NCBI GenBank assembly: GCA_963576565.1
Contig: OY755045.1
Coordinates: forward strand, 10,167,977 to 10,231,976
Source: Aspidapion aeneum
Lineage: Eukaryota; Arthropoda; Insecta; Coleoptera; Brentidae
DNA: 64,000 bases
Direction of reading: 5' to 3'
Below, in pieces: positions 1 through 13,235 of this stretch. Made by a program: the position numbers and the translations under genes. The notes beneath the pieces are model-generated. The model was not told the origin of the DNA, ran no database searches, and worked only from the letters and a program-made list of their open reading frames with translations. The first letter of the stretch is position 1. Each line of letters begins with the position of its first letter.

Positions 1-1149
1 TTTGCTGTTTTTAATGTTTAAATGTTTTCTATTACAAGTCAACTTTTTTAAATGCCAGTTGCAAAGATTTTCCTTAATTTATTTGTAATAGGGAGCAAAG
101 CTATGCTCTTTTAATTAACTCATTTATGGGTGAATAAGAACGGAATCTGTAGTAACTCTAATCTAAGCAGAAGAAGTAAAATTATACTGGGCGGAAAAAC
201 TTCGTGTCTCAGGTGCCCTTAAATGTGCAGGCATGCAGTGAAGAAAAGCAGTAATTTACGTGCAGAAAAGGTGAACTTTAGAGAACCAGCTTGCGAAAAA
301 TGATACATCTTGGTTTTTGTTGAACAGATCCATTAATAAATATGGTGTTGGTTAGCTGACAGAAAAGAATTACTTTTAAAATGCACTGAACTTTTAATGA
401 GTAGATAGTAGATAAGTATATAGTTTTAAAAAACTATTGCACGTATAAATTAGTTTTAATATTTTCGCCGTTTTCTGAGCTTTTCATTTACCCATTTTTA
501 TTGTTTTCAGTTTATTGTAATCTTTCTTTTTCTTCTTTACAACATCCAGTTCAGCTTTTTTGGTATTTGTTGTATTCATCTATTCTTTGTCCTTGTCGAT
601 ACTATATCTCATGATTTCTTGGATCCTAGTATTTGGAACCTTGTCGAGTTTGGACTTCTCTTTTAGTTGCTTTTCCTTACACTCATAGTGATGTTTTCGA
701 TAATGTCGTTTTTGTCGTACCCTGATTTGTACGAGTAATGCCTAGGGTTATTAAGATATTTATATTTTATACAAGGGTTTAATTTTTGCTCTAAGTTTTG
801 TGGCGCCTGTATTATGTTGTTTTAGTGCTTATTCCATATAAAGTTTGTGGTAAGCTTTTGTTGTATACTCTGTCTTTTCTTTATCTGGATCATTCACTTT
901 TATTAATAAGTACTGTTTCTGCAAGAGCTTTTCATTTAGGTTTATTCTGTACTATGCTGTCATACGGTTTCTTATGATCCACATATTCATGATTTCGTTC
1001 GAATTGTTTGTCTATTATGTGTGTTACAATTAATATATGGCCAATCATTGATCATAAAAGAAAATTAATCCGTAAAAACTAGGAAAGATCAAATTTTTTA
1101 GCATTAACTGATCTTGTACGGACTTATATAAATAAAATCTATTATAATT
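1..1149. other. AT-rich stretch, no gene seen
   Basis: No reading frame with recognisable protein similarity, RNA gene or clear repeat structure was found. The composition is that of degenerate intergenic or intronic insect DNA. Confidence 0.5.
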
Positions 1150-1236
1150 ACTTGATGATTCATATATGAGTGGGCCTGGCAGCCTTTTCACTGCGACCAC
1201 TAGTGGGTCTATTGTGGCTCACTTTTGAGTGGTTTC
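1150..1236 (-). repeat. 3' UTR of the truncated non-LTR element
   Basis: Sequence after the stop codon of the RNase H frame, ending near a GTGGGCCTGGCAGCC-containing stretch. The exact 3' end and target duplication could not be fixed by eye. Confidence 0.4.
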
Positions 1237-2304
1237 TCACCACTGTATGGCTAATCCTCCAAAAAGGTTGGCTATCAGTTTAGGTGAGACACTGTTCAGA
1301 TCTTCTGAATCAATCTGAGGTTTACCGAAAGTGTTGTGAGGTAAACGTGCAATAGCCGGACATTCGCACAGTACATGTCTAACTGTTTCGTCATCCTCCA
1401 TACAGAGTCTACATTCAGTCTCTTCTGTTATTCCCATTCTGTGCATGGGTACTCTTAGTCGGCAGTGACCCGTAAAAAGTCCAGTCACTATACGGATCTC
1501 CTGTCTGGTAAGTCCAATGATATTTCTGGCTCTCTTCTGACAAGGTCCTTTAATGAACTCTTTAGAGTGAGCCAGTTCTGGTATATTCATCCAGTATTGT
1601 TGGAAGCTGTCCTCCATCCATCCCAATATGGTTAATTTAGCAGCATTGTATGATATGCCCAGGACTGGTTCGGGGCTGAAAAATTCGGCAGATGCCGCTT
1701 CCCTCGCTGCCTGGTCCGCGGCCTCATTTCCCTCGTGCCCAGAATGACATACTAATGACACCTTATTAGCGCTTCCAAGCGTATTCAGCGAGTCTCTGCA
1801 GTTCCTCACGGTTCTCGATGAGATCGTGTAGGAATCAAGCGCTTTTAAGGCTGCTTGACTGTCGGAGAAGATTTTTATTGTCCTGTTGGTCCATTCGTGG
1901 TCAGTAATCCACCGGGCACACAGTTCAATGGCTACGAGTTCGGCCTGAAATATAGTAGCCAATTTGCCGAGACTATGTTGAATCTCGACTTTTTCTTGGA
2001 TACTTACAACTCCAGATCCAACGCCTGATGGCATTTTGGATCCGTCGGTATACCAGAAGCTATCGTTGTTTGAAAAGTTGGTCCTGTTTATTAACCATTC
2101 CTCCCTCTCTGGGAGTATAATGTTGTATATCATTCCTAGAGTTGCATCCATCTCTTGTTCCCTAATTAGGGTTGTTGATATCACTTTGTTTGCCCGGCCA
2201 TCCTGGTGGTTGGCCGTTATTCTATAAGTTGCTCTTTGTGCCTCCGCCTCTAAGAAAATGTGAAGCGGAGGTAAGTTTAGTAAGCATTCAAGCGCAGTCG
2301 ATGG
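1237..2304 (-). pseudogene. Non-LTR retrotransposon ORF2 3' end: RNase H domain and C-terminal Cys motif
   Basis: A minus-strand frame of 315 codons from its first Met, open without Met up to about 2304, where it meets an ATT-rich junction. The extra part reads LECLLNLPPLHIFLEA, typical of the segment before RNase H in RNase H-bearing non-LTR elements. The RNase H acidic residues are visible: YTDGS, the Glu of FQAELVAIEL, FSDSQAAL and the late Asp of NEAADQAAR. A CRLCMEDDETVRHVLCECP block then follows, the usual Cys/His C-terminus of these ORF2 proteins. Endonuclease and reverse transcriptase are missing, so this is a 5'-truncated copy. The frame is intact over its whole length, which suggests a fairly young insertion. 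The clade (I, R1-like or Loa-like) is not certain. Confidence 0.88.
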
Positions 2305-2339
2305 GCTAATTATAATTATAATTACTTACATAAAGGATA

Positions 2340-4640
2340 TTTTAATGTTTACAATTGAGCAAAACACTAACTCACACCTAATTACCATTAGAATAAATAT
2401 TTTTTCATTATTTAAGTTCGGTCGCATAATATACAATACCCATAACGGGTTCATAATAGATTCATATTACTCATTCGGCAATTCATTCTCATTCATTAAT
2501 TTTCGAGCATCTTCCGCCATTTTCTCTTTAATCTATTGCTCAGGCCTTCTGTTTCACTATTCCATTAATGCAGTATTTTTAAATCTTGAGAAGTTAATTT
2601 TAGAATAATGGGTTTTTATATTATGTCAAAACGCCGGTCGGTCTACATTTTTAATCCTGGATTAATCACTTTGATTAAATACAGGGTGTGTCAAACTCAT
2701 TTATTTCTTTGTCTAATTTTTAAAACAAGTGTTTTCTTAATGGTCAATTTTGTTCCCATTCTATTTCTTCTCCAGTTTTGAAAGTTATGGAAATAATGTA
2801 CTTTAACAAAACAGGACATTTGAATTTGCTTAATTTAAATCCAGATTTCATTTTTTAAGATGATTTGCCAGAATCGTTTTTAAATTTAATATCATCAACT
2901 GGTTTTACACTTGACTTCTTTAAGCCAGACATGATACAACATAAAGATTGTTTTTAATATTTTGGGATTTTGGATGTTTAGATACTTTTCTAGCAGAATT
3001 AAAACTTTGTCTTCGAATTTCTTCAGGTAAATCTTGATTTTCATTATTGATATGAAAATTATATTAGCATTTATTAATTCATTGTTTAAAAAAGGATTAT
3101 TATTAGGTTAGTTTTAGATTAATATCAGCCTTTATGTTTTCATTAATTTATTGACCAGGCTTTCTTTTTTACCATTCCATTAATGCAGTATTTTGAGAAC
3201 TTAATTTTAAAATAATGAGTTTTTATATTTTGTCAAAACGCCGATTGATTTACATTTTAATCCTAACATAATCACTTTTATTAAAAAAGCACGTGTTAAA
3301 CTCATCTATTTCTTTGTTTAATATTAAATTTTTTAACACAAGTGTTTTCTTGATGGTCAGTTTTGTTTGGATAGTTATTTCATTTGTTACCATCGCAAGA
3401 ATGTTCATTTCTACAGCCTCGAATCTCCTGTTGTTTATTATTCTTCTTTTAAGCATTTTTTTAAAATTTGTTTTTATCCCTGTTTTTTTATATTTATTTT
3501 CATCTTCCATGGTATACTGTATTGATATTTTCTTTAGATATGACTTGATTATTTATCTTCGAAAAATAATATAAAACAACAATGGTAACCGATCTCTGTT
3601 CCCATTCTATTTCTTCACCAGTTTTAAATGTTATTGAAATAATGTAGTTCAACAAAATATATAATAGGACAGGACATTTGAATTTGCTTAATTTAAATCC
3701 AGATTTGATTTTTTAAGATTATTTGTCAGAATCATTCTTAAATTTAGTATCATCAACTGGTTTTACTCTTAGATTGTGTGAGCTAGACATGATACAACTT
3801 AAAGAACGTTTCTGCCTGGAAAGCACTCTGTAGCTACGCGGAAATGTAGTCGTAGGTAGAGTATTAAAAATTGTATTTTATGTGTGTCCAATTAATTTTT
3901 GGTATCATTATTGTCATAATATTTTTAAATTTTTAGATACTTCCTAGCAGAATTACAACTTTATTTTGAAATTCTTTCAGTTAAATCTTGATTTTCATGA
4001 TTATTATTATGAAAATTATGATATCATTATTTAATTTATTGTTTAACATTGATATTAGCCTTAACTTAGAGGTCCTGACAATTGATATAATATATATCAT
4101 CAATGGTAACCGATTTCTGTTCCCATTCTATTTCTTCACCAGTTTTAAATGTTATTGAATTAATGTAGTTTAACAAAAGATATATTAGGGTAGGACATTT
4201 GAATTTGCTTAAATTAAATCCAGATTTAATTTTTTAAGATGATTTGCCAAAATCGTTCGTAAATTTAGTTTTATCAACTGGTCTGACTCTTGGATTCTTT
4301 AAGCCGGATATGATACAAATTAAAGATTGTTTCTGTGTGGAAAATACTCTCTAGCCATGCGGAAATATAAAGTCGTAGGTAGAGTGTTAAAAATTGTATT
4401 TTATGTGTGTCCAATTCATTTTTGATATCATTATTGTCATAATATTTTGAAATCTTGGATGTTTACATACTTTCTTAGTAGAATTACAACGTTTTTTTGG
4501 AATTCTTTCAGTTAAATCTTGATTTTTATGATTATTATTATGAAAATTATGATATCATTATTTAATTTATTGTTTAAAACAGGACTAATTAGGTTAGTTT
4601 TCCATTGATATTAGCCTTAACTTAGAGGTCCCGACAATTT
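2340..4640. repeat. Diverged AT-rich tandem duplication, units of about 0.5 kb
   Basis: The block at about 3582-4079 is repeated at about 4101-4620. Shared landmarks, in order, are GGTAACCGATCTCTGTTCCC, TTTCTTCACCAGTTTTAAAT, GGACATTTGAATTTGCTTAA and TATTTTATGTGTGTCCAATT. More diverged relatives lie at about 2700-3120 and 3130-3500. Short frames in this stretch look non-coding and do not match between copies. Origin unknown. Confidence 0.7.
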
Positions 4641-5640
4641 TTTTAAATAGTTGTAGGTTGCTGTGTACATCTCCTTTTATGTGGTTTATTTCTTTTTGAT
4701 TACTTTTGCCTCACTTGATTATTTCCTTAAAATTCGTTTCTCTCTTGTATAGTAATAAAATGGGCTAAGATTAGCTACCTATTAATAGTTAACATAAATA
4801 TTTCCTATGTTTTCAAGGTTTGTAAGTTTTTTCCCTGTTTTTTCCGCATATGTTTTATTTATTTTCAATTGATTTATACCTGCCTTCGATAAATGGTGAT
4901 TAAATAACTCATGTAGGCGAAAAAAATTAATGTGAATTTAATTAAACATTATATAAATTTCAGTGCACTTTATTCATGTAACCCTATCATGAAAAACATT
5001 CAGGGTACAGCAGCCTTTGGCTACCAGGCATACTTTCACTTATCAATTAGCATTACAGCTTGATCTTTGTTTGAACTTTCCGTTATTTTTTTACTCTTTT
5101 GAATTTTCCTTGCATTACATTCTTCTTTGTTTTTACATGAACGTTAAAAAAAGACGGCAATATTACTCGAAATTACTCGACTTAGTAATTTTTAGTGCAC
5201 CTCATTTTCATCGCGATGCACATGTTTAAACGCATTTGACTCTCGATTTTAAAGATATTTTGGTTCTAAATTTAGATTTTGTTATATTTTATGTCTTGCA
5301 GCAAGTATGCGCAAGATAGCCCGAATAATTTTGAGACACATTGGTATGTCTGGGTTACTTTATGCCGCGAGATGTTCAAAGGTATTTTTAAGAATTTTTC
5401 AACGGGAAAGTATACCGGAAAATTTACGATGGTCTGCGATTTTCTTTGACTAAATTACATGGTGTTGACAAAGTAATTATTTTTTAAATAGTTTGATTTA
5501 TTATATTATTTTTCTTTAATTCCTAGTTTTTAAATATGAAAATATTCTCACTTTTTGGTCGATTCCAAGCAAAATAAATGGATCCATGATCTGATATCTT
5601 CCTAACCCATTAGCACACTCCAGGTGGACTCCACGCTATA
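4641..5640. other. No feature recognised
   Basis: AT-rich DNA. A 70-codon frame near 5017-5229 is hydrophobic and unlike any family I know, and is probably chance. Confidence 0.4.
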
Positions 5641-6560
5641 TACCGGGTGGGGAAAAAAAAGGGACAATTTTTTTTTATTATAACTTTTGGACTATATTGG
5701 GACAAACTGCACTTGGCAGAGAATTATTCAGAGTTTTGACTAAATATATTTTTTGTCCGCTATCTCAAAATCCAAGATGGCGGACGAAATTAAAATGTAC
5801 CCTTCAAAGGTGCCCTTTTATTCTTGTGTTGCAAACATGTTTTAATTATTTCTTTAAATTACTGAAAAAGCTGCTTTCTTGTCACGCGCAACAAGGTAAA
5901 AATCAGCAAAATCGGTTCAATGGTTCTGAAAAAAATGTTTTTTGTTTCAACCATTGTTTTGCACATTATACGATTGCCTTGCCAATCATGTCTGCATTTA
6001 TTTCCTTATAAATTAATGCTACTGAACCCATTTTAATAAAATAAAAAACACCCTGGTGAGAATTGATCGCTTTTTAAAACTCATGATCAAAGTTTATCGC
6101 CATCTGAAAATTTAAGATGGCGAACAGAATCATACTTGATTCTTCAAAATGGCGTGTTTATTCTTATTTTCGGAAAATGTTTTAGTTTTTTTTTTAATTT
6201 ATAGAAAAACTCAACTATTTCCCCATACAACGACGTACAAATTAACCAAATCGGTGTAGTGGTTCTTAAAAAATCTGATTTTGTTTTAACCATTGTTTTA
6301 CAAATTATACAATTACATTGCCAATCCTGTCTGCATTCATTTCTTTATAAATTCATTATTACCGAACCGATTTTAGTGGAATAAAAAACAGTATGGTGAA
6401 ACTTTAGAGATCAACCATTTTGCATCATGATGTTTTCTATTTCACTAAAATCGGTTCAGTAATAATGAATTTGTAAAGAACATCATTTTAAGGAATCGAC
6501 TACAAAGCATGGCAGTGTTGTAAAATTCAAAAGTTATAAATAGTTTAAAAAAATCTGTCA
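5641..6560. repeat. Tandem duplication of about 330 bp
   Basis: Two related units, about 5690-6058 and 6100-6397. Each holds an AAGATGGCG-type phrase, then AATCGGT..GTGGTTCT, a TTTTAACCATTGTTTT phrase, TGCCAATC.TGTCTGCATT and a final AATAAAAAACA. The 104-codon frame over 5697-6011 follows the repeat and is not taken as a gene. A palindromic piece of the same phrases reappears at about 6420-6480 in opposite orientation. Confidence 0.6.
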
Positions 6561-7360
6561 ATTATTTTCATTCAAAAGACTAATATGTAGCAATAAAAAA
6601 GTCGTAGCTGTGGGTAACCAATTAAAGAAAAAATATCGTTTTACAAGTTTACTTAATTTCGTTTTTCCAAAATGTCAGCATGGGGCAGAGCCCTGTTACG
6701 GCGCTTAACGAACGGTGAAACTTCACGTTAAACTGTTATAGCCATTTTAACAGCACGACGAAAAATGTGTGTAATTTAACTGGCTTAATTAGACTTTTAA
6801 CTAGTGTCAATTAAATTAGTTATGGCGGCCTATGCAGTAGTATTAGAGCATATACATAATATTCCAATACCCACGGTAACTGCCCATTAATGATGCAAAC
6901 ATGAGGGCCTTGGGGTCCTCAAGCAAAAAATACCTGTTTGGTTGCTTTCAAAGACATATACATATTATTTTCATATAGTACGTATTATTGCAATACCTAC
7001 GATACCTTACGATGCAGAATGCAAACATATTTGAAATAGTAATATCAATGGGTATAAGTCTATCCTTTTTGCGATCCTTAAGATAAAATGTCCTGATTGG
7101 TTATACTTTTACGCATGAATATTATTTTATTCTTGTATTCGTTACGTCAAATCATCAGCGTCCAGTAGACAAAAACTCTATCCATGTAAATTTGGTATCT
7201 GTGCATTTTTCGTATCTTTATTTCTGAATGTTTGCATCAAACGCCAACCATTGTGTAAATAGGTAACAGGGAGTATTGGAATATTACGCATATGTGTTAG
7301 AGTCCCAAAGTTTTAACCGACTTTATTGCAAAAAAGTATAAATTTTTAAGCTGGGGAGTA
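6561..7360. other. No feature recognised
   Basis: AT-rich DNA with no convincing coding or repeat structure seen by eye. Confidence 0.35.
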
Positions 7361-7470
7361 GTTGGATTGCTTACCGGACACTCTCTAGTAAAATATCACT
7401 ATAAAGCTAGCGATGACAACTGCATATTCTGCAATAGCGCATCAGAGATAGCTGAACATCTACTCCTCGA
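7361..7470 (+). pseudogene. Remnant of a non-LTR ORF2 C-terminus (LTGH / Cys motif)
   Basis: The short frame starts LLTGHSLVKYHYKASDDNCI and continues FCNSASEIAEHLLLE. LTGH, a CxxC-like pair and an EHLL block are the same landmarks as LFTGHCRLRV, CRLC and RHVLCECP in the intact frame at 1237-2304, so this is the decayed end of a related ORF2. The tandem array that follows is probably built from its 3' untranslated region. Confidence 0.65.
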
Positions 7471-7485
7471 AGGAGGTACTCTATC

Positions 7486-10460
7486 GCCTCAAAAAAGTGA
7501 GCCAACTGACATCCAAGAAAAAGCTTCCTTCGGCAGAAGCTTGCAAATCTTGAAAACAAAATGAGATGCAGTCACTCACAAAATATCTTGGAGGTAACGG
7601 TTTAGAAACCGATACGACTCCTCGTGTAACAAAAAATGATTGGGAAGAAAAACCTCTATGGTGAAAGTTTCCATTAAATTGATTATAGTGAATGGGCTAT
7701 GCGGTAGATTTAGAGTTCCAGAGTCCAATAGACTTTTTTGCAACTATTTTAAACTTTTTGCCTAACAAACCAAACGATTGGGAACCAAAAGATCTCTGGA
7801 AAAATTTGTTTTATGATGAACAGCAATACAAGTCCAAAGCTTGTTGCGAAATTCGAAAAACCTCGATACGTGGTTGTATCAAGAGATCAATGGATAAACA
7901 ACATCTAGATCACTGGCATTCAACACCGAGGCCGAACCACACCGAGGTCAAACCAAGAAAATGATGAGGTCCCACTCAACATTACTCACCTGAAACCTCC
8001 TTGAACTAAATAGGAAACAAATAACCTAATAACTAATAACCGTTTACTGTACACTTAGGAAAAACTAGCCTTTTATACATTTGTAAACAGATCTTTCTGA
8101 CCAAATTAAGTTAGGCTTGGAGTTTTAAGTTTAAGTTTTAAGGTTAGCATTCTTAAAGTGGCAAAAGTGAGCTAACTAACTCCCAAGAAAAGAGCTTTCT
8201 TTGGCAAAAGCTTGCAAATCTTGGAAACAAAATGAGATGCAGAGTCATGCACTAAATATAAGGAAACGGCTTAGAAGCCGATACGACTTCTAATGTAATT
8301 TACAAATGATTGGGAACAAAAACCTCTCTAGAGAAAGTTTCCATTAAATTCATTATAGTGAATGGCTTATGCGGTAGATTTAGAGTTCCAGACTTCCAAC
8401 AGACTTTCTTGCAACTATTTTAAACTTTTTGCCTAACAAACCAAACGATTGGAAACCAAAAGCTCTCTGGAAAAATTAGTTTTATGGTGAATAGCATTTA
8501 CAAGTCCAGAGCTTCCCTCGATAGTTTTTAATTCGAAAAACCTCAATACGTGATTGTTATCAAGAGATGAATGGATAAACAACATCGAGATCATTGACAT
8601 TCAACACCGAGGCCAAACCAAAGCAAGAAAATGATGAGGTCCCACTTAACATTACTCACCTGAAACCTCCTTGCACTAAATAGGAAACAAATTAAACAGG
8701 TGACGGGAATAATAACCGTTTACTATACACTGAGGAAAAACCTGCACTCAATGGAAAACTAAGCATCCAAAACCTAAACTTGGCTGTAGGAATGAATCAA
8801 TCAATCATTGTTGAATAGCATTACAGTCCCAAACTTTTAACAGATTTCTTTATGACTATTCTGAATTTTTACATGATAAACCAAATTATTGAGCACCAAA
8901 AACCTTCTAGAGAAAGTTTCCATTAAATTAGTTATGGAATATGTCCTATGTAGTAGCGTTAGAGTTCAATTAACAGACTTTTTTCTGATAAACTCAAAGA
9001 CCTGTTGAGGTATTGTTCTCTAATACCTGGACAGATAATTTAGTTACATCATATTTTACAAAGTTTTCATTGTAGTCACTCTAAAAGTAAAACCTGCAAA
9101 ACTAGTAATATACCACATATCTAGCCTTTTATACATTTGTGAACAGATCCTTCTGACCAAATTAAGTTAGGCTTGGAGCAAGTACAGCTTAATTGGAAGG
9201 TCATAGATTACATTGACCTGACTTCCTTTTTAAAGGTAGTAATAATAACTTCTCTAGACTGTAACTTACTATACAGGGAACTGTTTTAAGTTTAAGTTTT
9301 AAGGCTAGCATTCTTAAAGTGGCAAAAGTGAGCCAACTAACTCCCAAGAAAAGAGCTTTCTTCCGCAGAAGCTTGCAAAGCTTGGAAACAAAATGAGATG
9401 CAGACTCACTCACAAAATATCTTGGAGGTAGCGGCTTAGAAACCCATACGACTCATCGTGTAACAAAAAATGATTGGGAAGAAAAACCTCTATAGAGAAA
9501 GTTTCCACTAAATTCATTATAGTGAATAGGCTATGCGGTAGATTTAGAGTTCTAGACTTCCAACAGACTTTTTTGCAACTATTTTAAACTTTTTGCCTAA
9601 CAAACCAAACGATTGGGAACCAAAAGGTCTCTGGAAAAATTTGTTTTATGAACAGCAATACAAGTCCAGAGCTTGTTTCGAAATTCGAAAAACCTCGATA
9701 CGTGACTGTATCAAGAGATGAATGGATAAACAACATCGAGATCACTGGCATTCAACACCGAGGCCAAACCACACCGAGGTCAAACCAAGAAAATGATGAG
9801 GTCCCACTCAACATTACTTACCTGAAACCTCCTTGAACTAAATAGGAAACAAATCAAACAGATGACGGGACTAACCGTTTACTGTACACTGAGGAAAAAC
9901 TTGCATTTAATAGAAAACTAAGCATCCAAAACCTAAACTTGGCTGTAGGAATGAATCAATCAATCATTGTTGAATAGCATTACAGTCCCAAACTTTTAAC
10001 AGATTTCTTTATGACTATTCTGAATTTTTACATGATAAACCAAATTATTGAGCACCAAAAACCTTCTAGAGAAAGTTTCCATTAAATTAGTTATGGAATA
10101 TGTCCTATGTAGTAGCGTTAGAGTTCAATTAACAGCCTTTTTTCTGATAAATTCAAAGACCTGTTGAGGTATTGTTCTCTAATACCTCGACAGATAATTT
10201 TGTTACATCATATTTTACAAAGTTTTTATTGTAGTTACTCTAAAAGTAAAACCTGCAAAACTAGTAATACCCCACATATCTAGCCTTTTATACATTTGTA
10301 AACTGATCTTTCTGACCAAATTAAGTTAGGCTTGGCGCAAGTACAGCTTAATTGGAAGGTCATACATTACATTGACCTGACTTCCTTTTTAAAGGCGGTA
10401 ATAATAACTTCTTCACACTGTAACTTACTATAGAGGAAAATGTTTTAGTTTTAAGGCTTG
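7486..10460 (+). repeat. Three tandem copies of a roughly 1.15-kb retrotransposon 3' region
   Basis: Copy 0 (about 7486-8164, internally deleted), copy 1 (about 8165-9316) and copy 2 (about 9317-10460). Shared landmarks per unit: AAAAGTGAGCCAACTAACTC, AACCTCGATACGTGACTGTA, GACGGGA near CTGTACACTGAGGAAAAA, AATGAATCAATCAATCATTG, and TCTAGCCTTTTATACATTTG. Copies 1 and 2 are almost identical from about 8801 and 9942 onward, so the duplication is recent relative to the decay of the element. The CACTGAGGAAA and AATGAATCAATC phrases also occur in the tails at 12.8-13.2 and 20.8-21.4 kb. Confidence 0.8.
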
Positions 10461-10555
10461 AATTCTTAATATGGTGGATTTATTGAAATTTACCACTGAT
10501 TCTGGTAGATCCTCATCCACTGTGTATTTGACTGCTCCTTGGTAATTTTTTATTT

Positions 10556-12020
10556 GTTTTTTACACTACCTACAATTACGCAGTGTTTTTAGACTTTCCC
10601 TAGCTTTTATATCCAATTTTCACCAGATTTTAATTTGTGGGTTCTTTTATGTCGCTTTATGCTTGGTTAATTTCCCATCACAATATGATTTCTATTGTTT
10701 TTCTTTTTGTGGTGATTTAAACCATGTTTTTTAACAGTCAACTGCATTTTGTGGTTTGCTTGTTTTGTGGTTTTTAATTTTATTTGGAAATAATTGGGTT
10801 ATTTACAGTGTAGGATCAACATTTTTAAATCCCATCGGCTTCAGGATAAAAACCAGTTGTTATAGTCCTTCAGCATTCTTTAAACATTCCCCAACTAGTC
10901 TAATTGGGAGCTTTTATAAAGTTATGCTCCCCTTAGCATACTATCGTCTACATACCAAGAATATCCAAGATTATATTTGGATTCCTAAACAAAGTTACTC
11001 CTTGTTTTCTTAATAAGTTTATTTAAAGATGTAGTTATTCCGAATTTCTGTTTCTTGGATTTATGTAATTATCTTGCTTAGATGTTTGTCTAATAGCTTG
11101 TTTCACTACATTCGATTAAAGTTGCATTATTATCTGCTTATTATAATAATATTTTTTTTACACTTTCCGTAACTTTTATATCCAATTTTCACCAGATTGT
11201 AATTTCTGGGCTCTTGTATGCTGTTTTATGCTTGGTTAATTTCTCATCGCAGTAGTCCATATATTATATTTTTATTTAACAATCAACTGCATTTTGCAAT
11301 TCAGCTTCTAGACAATACTATGCTAGTTCGAAGACTAAAAAGAGTGAAGCCGTTTGAGCTAGTAAAGTAAGTGAATTACATAAAACAAAATAATGCTATA
11401 AACACAACACAATTGTGAGTTACAGACTAAACAAAGCGGGGAGAACTGTTGAGTGAACCCTAAGTTTAAATCTGACTTTTCTAGTAAATTAAGTTTAAAC
11501 AAAATTGCTAATTAGTCTTACTGACTAGATTGAAATACAATAAACACAGTGTGTTTAACAAATAAAAAAAATAAAAAAACTGCATTTTGTGGTTTCCTTG
11601 TTTTGTGGTTTTTAAATTTTAATTTCAGGAGCCGTCTTTTCTTACTGTAAAATATGAAGGAAAACAGTAACATTTACTTTGGATATAATTCGGTTATTTA
11701 TAGTGTGGGATCATTTTTTTTAAATACAAATGTTGCAGGATGGAAACCAGTTGTTGTAGTCCTTTAACATTCCCCAACTAGTCTTATTGGGATATTTTAA
11801 AAAGTTATGCTCCCCTTAGCCGTCGATGCCTTAGCATACTATACTATAAGATTATATTTGGATTCCTAATCAAAGTTACTCCTTGTTTTCTTGGTAAATT
11901 TATTTAAAGTAGTTATTCTGAAATTCTGATTATTGGATTTATATAATTGTCTTATTTAGATGTTTGTCTAATTGCTTGTTTTGCTAAACATTCAGTTAAA
12001 GTTGCGTTATCTGCTTATTG
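10556..12020 (+). repeat. Tandem duplication (about 0.6 kb unit) interrupted by a Jockey fragment
   Basis: Unit 1 is about 10556-11150 and unit 2 about 11155-12020. Both contain TTTATATCCAATTTTCACCA, a TTATGCTTGGTTAATTT phrase, AACTGCATTTTGTGGTTT, a CATTCCCCAACTAGTCT phrase and AAAGTTATGCTCCCCTTAGC in the same order. Unit 2 carries the insertion at 11297-11577. Confidence 0.75.
11285..11589 (+). mobile_element. 5'-truncated Jockey-type non-LTR fragment with 12-bp target duplication
   Basis: The insert at 11297-11577 matches the last codons and 3' UTR of the Jockey copy at 32899-33752: both share AATTCAGCTTCTAGACAATA, the coding end KRVKPFELV and the TAAACAAAGCGGGGAGAACT phrase. It is flanked by AACTGCATTTTG at 11285-11296 and 11578-11589. 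The A-rich tail precedes the right-hand copy of the duplication, as expected for target-primed reverse transcription. Confidence 0.85.
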
Positions 12021-12819
12021 GTCAATGACATTATTATCAGTAATTGGATAATTTTTCTAATATTAATAGTTAATTATTATTTTTCCTTTAAGCTAGTTTA
12101 TCTTTTTATAAAAGACCAAATAATAAGCTGTGGTAATGTCTACACTTTATCTTTTTTAGATAATAGTATCTGGTTGTTGACTGAATCACGTTTTTTTATA
12201 ACAAATTTTTCTGATAATGAAACAATGATTATTTTTAAATGAATTTATTAAAGTTTTTAAGTACGAGAATAATTGATTTTTTTACATTAAATTTTCAATT
12301 TTCATTTTGTCACACATCCTTCTTTGTTCTTTTAGATTCAGATGATATTCTCTCAAGATTCTTTATGTTTACAAATGACGTAAGGAAATGTTAAAAATTT
12401 TAATTATTAACAATAATTTATGCGTGTATAGTTAAACACAAACTTTGATCTTTCCTTTATCTGATATCAAACAAAGCAGGTTTAGGTTTAGAATTACATC
12501 GAATATGTTATTAAATTGGCTCTTGGAATTAGCAGCAAACAATAATTTCTAAAACAAGTTTACTATGTTATTTTGTCGGTAATTATACCCACACATTTTT
12601 TTCAAAATAAGCGGTTTTGATTGTTGCTGTAGACACAAAACGCTTACTAGCTTCGTCAAAATTACTGTTTTGATTGACGTCCTTGTTTTAAAATAACTAC
12701 AGTGTATTTTTTTATTTGTTTATTTAATTATTCGAAACTTATAATTGCTTTTTCGAACGATGTTTTTTAAGAGTTTCAATTTTAGAGACCATCCACGTAA
12801 TAGGTCCACAGCCTATATT
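12021..12819. other. No feature recognised
   Basis: Very AT-rich DNA. A 74-codon frame at 12018-12242 is low-complexity and hydrophobic, probably chance. Confidence 0.4.
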
Positions 12820-13235
12820 TGGAATTCCAAAAACCTCGATACGTGTCTGTGTCAAGAGCTGGGTGGATGAACATCGGAAGCACTGAAATTTAACACCTCT
12901 CAACATTACTCACCTGTGACCTCCCTAAAATAAATAGGAAACAAATCAGACAGGTCACGGGACTGTACACTGAGGAAACGCCTGCACAAAATGGGAATCT
13001 ACTGAGATGAGTCCACTTGGAGACTATGGTGATGAGCAGAAGCAGAAACCTCTTGGAGAAAGACCCCTCTAAGAAGGCAGAATGTTAGAAAAACCTAATA
13101 AAGGGACTAGTAAACTTCGCGAGGTCTAAACCTCCTAAATTAGGCGAAAACACAGCAAGCGATACAATAAGCTAAAGATGCAGTGTTAGGGTCTTTAAAC
13201 CCTAACCTTGCTGAAGGAATGAATCAATCTATCCA
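12820..13235 (+). repeat. Retrotransposon 3' tail related to the 7.5-10.5 kb array
   Basis: Contains AAACCTCGATACGTGTCTGT, CTGTACACTGAGGAAACGCC, GGAATCTACTGAGATGAG and finally CCTTGCTGAAGGAATGAATC. These match in order the unit at 9317-10460 and the tail at 20800-21375. No intact coding sequence. Confidence 0.65.

Noticed and set aside
5697..6011. 104-codon frame as a gene
   Set aside because: Falls in a tandem repeat unit and is not conserved in the sister unit at 6100-6397.
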